From positions 62,001 through 126,000 of the forward strand of contig NW_015971549.1 in NCBI RefSeq assembly GCF_000182565.1: a DNA stretch of 64,000 bases. Reading direction: 5' to 3'. The translations under genes and the position numbers were made by a program. Under the pieces are notes generated by a model that saw only the letters and a program-made list of their open reading frames with translations, did no database searches and had not been told where the DNA came from. This stretch comes from Spizellomyces punctatus DAOM BR117. Its lineage: Eukaryota > Chytridiomycota > Chytridiomycetes > Spizellomycetales > Spizellomycetaceae. Of this stretch, positions 59,182 to 64,000 are shown piece after piece (the first letter of the stretch is position 1; every line of letters begins with the position of its first letter).

Positions 59182-59553
59182 TCACTCAATCCAACCTCGT
59201 TTCACATCCTCCTCCCATCCTACATTAGGATCTTTGTTGTCTGATTTGTTGTCAAACTTGGACTCCCCTCGAATACAGCTCGCCTTATCTGCTGTGCTCA
59301 ACCCAGGATCGTCGCCGTTCCCGTTTTGCTCTCCCGCAGCAGGTTGATCGCCCTCATTCGCCAACGTAACTGCATCATCAGCTGGATCCATACCCTTGCC
59401 CGTAGGTGGTATACTGCTCACTTTTCCAGGCTCCGGGTCAGAGTTGTGGCGAGGTGTGTTGAAGTGGGTGGCGGGTGGGGTCCTCGAAGGAACTGTGACA
59501 TGTCGTATGAGCTGGAATGGCCGACATAGCCGAATGAATGTGGTATTGCGCAT
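59182..59553 (-). CDS. Possible small mitochondrial protein
   Basis: A 123-codon frame. The first 35 residues are basic with no acids (TTFIRLCRPFQLIRHVTVPS), like a mitochondrial presequence. The rest is acidic and Gly/Asp-rich and ends NVGWEEDVKRGWIE, a conserved-looking tail. It is convergent with the disordered-protein gene. No family was recognised. A short frame of biased composition, so only moderate support. Confidence 0.4.
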   Translation of the reverse strand: MRNTTFIRLCRPFQLIRHVTVPSRTPPATHFNTPRHNSDPEPGKVSSIPPTGKGMDPADDAVTLANEGDQPAAGEQNGNGDDPGLSTADKASCIRGESKFDNKSDNKDPNVGWEEDVKRGWIE

Positions 59554-59925
59554 CTGTCCTAAAGTGTATCAAAAATATACGACTGTATGGAGAGTGTAGT
59601 ATCTGGTCAAAGGAGAGGGTAACGCGCGAGTTCGTTATTTAGTGGTGATCGAGTACCATTACATCATCCAAGGCCAAGCCACACGATTTACATCCGATGT
59701 TGTCTGAGCAGATTTCCATTCAGGCATTGCTGTATGCACTCCCAACTGTCATTCCCAACAAAGAAAATCGAACTGCTGCATTGCTCTTATGTTATAACCA
59801 AGCAAAACTATGTTATTTTCAAAATGATTTACGGTAGAACATGCATATCCTCCGCTACTATCTTATCCAGACATTTGTTACAACGGTAGCAATAGCCATG
59901 TACCCAGAGATTCGACATGATCTTT
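59554..59925. other. Intergenic, no gene seen
   Basis: A 372-bp interval between two minus-strand candidates. No convincing frame. Confidence 0.4.
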
Positions 59926-60388
59926 TTACAATGATTTGTAACGTCGGGAAGGTTCATCCTCTGCTTCCCCCCTGCTGTGACTTTGTGCAGCGTGGTGCGT
60001 TCCGCCTGCTTCCTCACCGCTATGCTTCATTCTTTCTTCCTGTCTGTGCTTGCCAATTTCAGCTTCTTTGTACGGATCGATTTTTTCGCCAGTGCGTTTT
60101 TCATGAATCTGTGGAAGAGATGTCGAATTATTGATGCGAGGATTGGTGGAAAGCAGCCAAGTAATGAATATGCCTCACCTCTGCGAGCTTGAAAGCCGCG
60201 TGAAGGCGTCCAGCATCAGTGTTTGCGGGATTATGAGCTGAGGCCTGTGCACATAAGGACGACATTAATCGTAAGGAAAGCTTGTACAGACCACAGCCAT
60301 ATATCAGAAATACCAAATAAGACCGCTCCTTGCGGCCCTCCTCATCACTGGCATCAACATGCGGGACTTGACTTTCTTCCCTATCCAT
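59926..60388 (-). CDS. Small three-exon protein, unassigned
   Basis: Exons 60388-60314, 60244-60179 and 60108-59926 join with all junctions in phase zero and give 107 residues. The middle is helical (HNPANTDAGRLHAAFKLAEI then HEKRTGEKIDPYKEAEIGKH), with a polar tail (GGTHHAAQSHSRGEAEDE). Donors GTATTT and GTGAGG and acceptors CACAG are good. No family was recognised. The three matching phases make a real gene likely. ATG 60388 is the first Met; frames upstream begin with TTG only. Confidence 0.55.
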
Positions 60389-60873
60389 TTTGCTCACGAA
60401 AAAGTGCGATTTGTCTTTGCTTTCAGTATCTGAAGTTGGTTCACGCAGGAGATGTGATACAGAGCAACTTCTACTTATAGATTGTTTCTTTCTCCCTTGG
60501 ATTCGCTGTACAAAGGTCGAGTCATGCCGTTGCGTGATGGGGGGCTTGCCAACCTTCAATCATCACACATAACATTGGCCACGTCACATACCTAACCCAA
60601 ACACATTGGGTCTGCCGAGAACACTTTACCAGATTGCGAGAGTTCTTTTACGTAAAACTATAATGAAAGCAACAGGATGCTTGATAGGATGATACCTGCC
60701 GGAAATGCTGACTAAAAAATTGCGAAAATGAAAAGCCTTTGCATCAAGGATGTAACGCAGCTGAAAGCTATTGGGTGCCGGTGCTGCTTTTGCAGATCAT
60801 ATTTTGGCCGTCTCCAAAACCAAGTTCCGAAAGTCTATCTATCTATCTATCTAAACTGACCTGTTTGTCAGTT
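60389..60873. other. Divergent intergenic region
   Basis: A 485-bp interval between the small minus-strand gene and the oxidoreductase (+). It contains the (TCTA)n microsatellite at 60834-60853, just before the oxidoreductase start, and presumably both promoters. Confidence 0.5.
60834..60853 (+). repeat. (TCTA)5 microsatellite
   Basis: Five perfect TCTA units, ending 20 bp before the ATG of the oxidoreductase gene, so inside its 5' UTR or core promoter. Length is likely polymorphic. Confidence 0.95.
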
Positions 60874-62509
60874 ATGTCACTCATCTGCTCCAGGCTGCTA
60901 CTTCGTCCTTGCCCGGCTAGAGTGGCAGGACGTATTCCCTTGTGCCGCTCTCCAGTCACCAATGCCATCAAACCGGTAGTTCAGCGTCGCAACTACGGCA
61001 TTCTAGACAAAATTTTGGGTGAAAACGATGAGAATACAAAGGGAGAGAAAAAGAGCGAGGAGCAGAAAACAGATTCTTTCCTACGAGATGATGATAAATG
61101 TCTGAGCCCCTTCAAAGTGGTTTTCATAGGCGCCGGCGGTATCAACTTTGGTAGTGTATCCGGACCATGGGGCGAGTCTACTCAATCTGAGAGATTTGAG
61201 CGGTACGTATGAAATTTGGATCTAAAAACAAATGTCAGTCGGTCATATATTCTTCTATATAGAGTTCTAGGGCCGCGCATGAAAGTTCCCGCCATCATTG
61301 ACCCGAATGCTACGTTGCTACGCACAACGGTGGAGAACAAGCAAGATCCAGAGAACCGCTTCCACAGCGCCTACAAAGACACAGCGGAATTTCGTAGCCT
61401 CGACGAATATTTAGCCAGCAAACCAGAAAAACCACATGTTATTGTCTTTGGTCTTCCTCCGTACCAACGACAAAAATTGGTGCGGGATGGTGATCCAGAG
61501 ATTAAGATTGCGGATGCGTTTCCTGGAATCGGGTTGATGATTGAGAAACCGGTTGCAGCGGTAGAGGATCATGAAAAGTTAAAGAAGATTGGAAGCAAAT
61601 TTCAGGAGAAAAATCTTATTGTTAGCGTAGGATATATCTTGAGGTATCTGAGAGGTAACCACCATTACTTGCTTTCAAAGTTTAATATCGCAAATATTTC
61701 CTCATTCGCAACTAATTTGGCCTACAGCGGTGCAAAGGATAAAGGAAGCCATCGCTCAGATGCCTAATCCCGTAATGGCCACTCATGCTCGACTCTCGAG
61801 CAGCTACGTAACCGAAACTCGTCCCTGGACTTGGCGCAAAAGCGCTGGTGGCGGACCCATCATTGAAGAAGGGACCCAAATATGCGATCTGAGCCGATAC
61901 CTGTCGAACCGGGAAGTTAATTTGAATGACATTGATGCCCGTGCTGTCGAGTGGTGGGAGGAGGCTGGGAAACTAGCCTTGATGCCTGTTGATGAGAATC
62001 TGATTCCTGAGGATGAAAGGATCCCAAGGGTTACCGGGGCTCTCTGGTATTTGCTTTGTCTTCTCGATATTGCCCACGGTCGATAGTTGCTTAATCCGTC
62101 AGGATAGGAAATACACCTCAGGCGCCGTTGGCACTCTCTTGCACACTATAAATCTTCAAACTCCGTCTCCGTATCCAGACACAGATGTCGAAGTTCATGC
62201 GGACGGATATCTCTTCAAAATTCTGGACCTTTATCACGCACCGACGTTGCTTACTCGTGCCGGGGATCATGATCCGTTGGTTCTTCAGGTAGGCGCAACT
62301 TGGGTATGTAGTCTTAAGCGGCTGATCTGATCCCGATGTTCGTCGATGCATAGTACCAGAATGATGACCCTTATCTGCGCGAGGTGGCCGCGGTTGTCGA
62401 TGCCGTCGAGGGAAGGGGCAAAGGCAAGGAGGAAATCCTATGTGATTGGAATGATGCAGTGGAAACCTATTTGCTCAGTTGGGCGATTAGGAACGCTTCT
62501 GAGGAGTAG
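60874..62509 (+). CDS. Gfo/Idh/MocA-type NAD(P)-dependent oxidoreductase
   Basis: Five exons (60874-61202, 61263-61654, 61728-62046, 62108-62288, 62354-62509) in matching phase give 458 residues. After a basic N-terminus (RLLLRPCPARVAGRIPLCR) that looks mitochondrial comes a Rossmann nucleotide-binding start, KVVFIGAGGINFG. Further marks are PAIIDPN (strand 2), a Glu-Lys-Pro block GLMIEKPVAA typical of the family's catalytic lysine, VSVGYILRYLR, then the C-terminal beta domain: GGGPIIEEGTQICDLSRYL (with the His/Asp position often used in catalysis replaced by Gln/Ile/Cys/Asp). Such enzymes oxidise sugars, inositol or related polyols. The N-terminal extension and substrate cannot be specified. 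The exon four acceptor (GGATAG/GAAA) is chosen by frame. Confidence 0.83.
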
Positions 62510-63019
62510 CTTGTATAGCGCTATCCTTTGGTCACTGCTTTGCATCTAAATATCTGGCACGATCTTGAATTTCGCAATCACATTTTTGATCACGTAATAA
62601 CTCCCGATCATAATGAAAAAACCCAGTAGTTTAGACAATTTCTGGAGGGCAGAGCTTGTTTAAAGGCCGATATCAAACCAAAAACTTTCTCCAACAACCA
62701 CGGTAGTGGTCCCTGAGCGGTCAGAAGAGCTTCAGCTGAAGCCAGGGGCTCCACTGACGTGACAAGCCAATTGTACTTGAGCCCCATTGAGTCAGTATGC
62801 ACTCAGCAATCGTGCTGTCGTGAAGGATGAGCTCGTTAGGTAATGAAAAGGTACAAAGAACCTCCCAGAAAGAGTTTCATTCTGTAAATACGGACATTGT
62901 CATAAAACCCCGTCGAGCAGCAACAACAAGTGATTAATTTTCGCATCGCTCCTGTCTACTTTGGCTGTTCACTACCTATAGTCTCTGCTTCACGAAATCT
63001 GCTTAGAAACATAGCCATC
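62510..63019. other. Intergenic, no gene seen
   Basis: A 510-bp interval between the oxidoreductase and the CBS-domain gene, both plus strand. No gene or named motif is seen. Confidence 0.5.
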
Positions 63020-63942
63020 ATGGCCACAACCCAAACTGCACCTCAGACAGCTCCTACCGCGCCCACCAGCCTAAAAAGTCTTCCCTGGCCTTTCCCTATC
63101 GACTTCCTCAGAAACCATACCATTGATGAGATTCTTGAAGATCGCATGGTGGCTCGTGCCAATTCAGCAGCCAACTATGAGCTGGCAGAAGTTAATGAGA
63201 ATGCAACCGTTGCGCAGGTATTGTCTATCTCCGGTCAAGTACACAGTTTGAAATTTGGTCTTGTCTGATTGAAACCGCCTTGTTACATATTGCAACATTG
63301 CATAGGCATTTGACAAACTCCGCGCAGACGATGTCACCGCCCTTCCCTGTTTTCGCGAGGAAGGTGGCAAAAAAGAGTACACCAATATGATCAATATTCT
63401 CTCCCTGGCCGCTTATACTATCTTTATGGTGATCAATAACTCTTTTAGCACATGTTGCAGCCAACCACGAAATGACTGTTTTCTTTTGGATGGTTGATAG
63501 ACTCTCTGGGACGAATTGGAGGATAGAGATTTCCGCAAGGCAGAGAGCGAAGCGGAACGAGACGAGCGACGTGCCCGCATGGTCAAGGAGCACATGGACA
63601 ACTACTTTACGGTAATAGAAGCCTTTGGATTGATGTCATTACGGTTGCTTATCATGTCGCCTATTCTCCCCAATATAGCGGCCTGTAAAAGATGTGATTG
63701 GCTTTCATGCCGAGTCCTTTAAACTCCATTCGCTTCCCCGTACAGCCAGCGTCCTCGATCTAGTCAACATAATGAAGGACGGAGTTCACCATGTCCTGAT
63801 TCCGCCGCAAGGTGACCAAGAAGCGGATATCGTCAGTCAGGGTGATCTGGTGAGGTGGTTAACCAGCGAAAAACATGACGATTTGAGTTTGAGGCAGCTG
63901 TGGCAGATTGGAGTGGATACTGCTACAACGTATGCGTTGAAG
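63020..63942 (+). CDS. CBS-domain protein, 3' partial
   Basis: Exons 63020-63217, 63306-63428, 63501-63611 and 63679-63942, all phase zero, give the first 232 residues; an intron (GTATGA) then runs past the window edge. A Thr/Pro/Ala-rich start leads to a CBS-like pair. First: NATVAQAFDKLRADDVTALP, then EYTNMINILSLAAYTIFM. After a charged helix (KAESEAERDERRARMVKEH) comes the second: RPVKDVIG, SVLDLVNIMKDGVHHVLIP and IVSQGDLVRWL. CBS pairs bind adenine nucleotides and act as energy sensors (AMPK gamma, Sds23). Whether this belongs to one of those families is open, since the C-terminus is missing. The start ATG has a good context (ATCATGG). Confidence 0.83.
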
Positions 63943-64000
63943 GTATGAGTCGAAAATGGGCTACGTTGACATCACCGGTTTTCCTGTTCTCACAATCCAA

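Overview
The window looks like nuclear DNA of a flagellated (zoosporic) fungus, most likely a chytrid. Genes are split by many short introns (about 50-90 bp, GT-AG with CTAAC-like branch points and a few GC-AG). Fungal-type families are present (PHO80-like cyclin, alkyltransferase-like protein, TGL-type patatin lipase), alongside a giant axonemal-type dynein heavy chain, which ordinary non-flagellated fungi lack. Placement to order is not possible by eye. No rRNA, tRNA, transposon or CRISPR array was recognised. One 100-N assembly gap lies at 49867-49966.

Layout. 1-5 kb: 3' part of a WD40 gene (+), a BolA2-like gene (-) and cytochrome c1 (+); the last two are divergent and share a 453-bp promoter interval. 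5-17.5 kb: an arrestin-fold/SH3 adaptor with tandem repeats (+), a Cid1-type RNA nucleotidyltransferase (-), a LIM-domain RapGAP (-) and an Atl1-like DNA-repair protein (-). 18-27 kb: pyruvate kinase (+, 11 exons), a TGL3/4/5-type lipase with an apparent 3-nt micro-exon (+) and a 1130-residue mitochondrial PPR protein (+). 27.5-47.7 kb: one 20-kb gene (-). 48-64 kb: secreted M14 carboxypeptidase broken by the gap (+), PHO80-like cyclin (-), rhomboid protease (-), several small unassigned genes, a 773-residue disordered basic protein (+), a Gfo/Idh/MocA-type oxidoreductase (+) and the 5' part of a CBS-domain protein (+).

The main discovery candidate is the 27481-47687 gene. Exon joining with matching phases gives one protein of about 6,470 residues: a complete but degenerate dynein heavy chain (tail, linker, AAA1-AAA6, stalk, C-terminal domain) that runs without a stop into a DUF4062-like region, a NACHT NTPase with intact P-loop and a WD40 propeller, i.e. 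a TEP1/NWD1-like STAND module. AAA1 has lost its Walker B acids and AAA4 its P-loop, while the AAA3 and NACHT sites look intact. A candidate F-box lies in a large insert between the microtubule-binding domain and AAA5. I know of no described protein with this combination, but that was not searched.

Most genes are housekeeping or signalling genes with no operon-like logic. The only suggestive pairing is BolA2/cytochrome c1 (iron handling and respiration).
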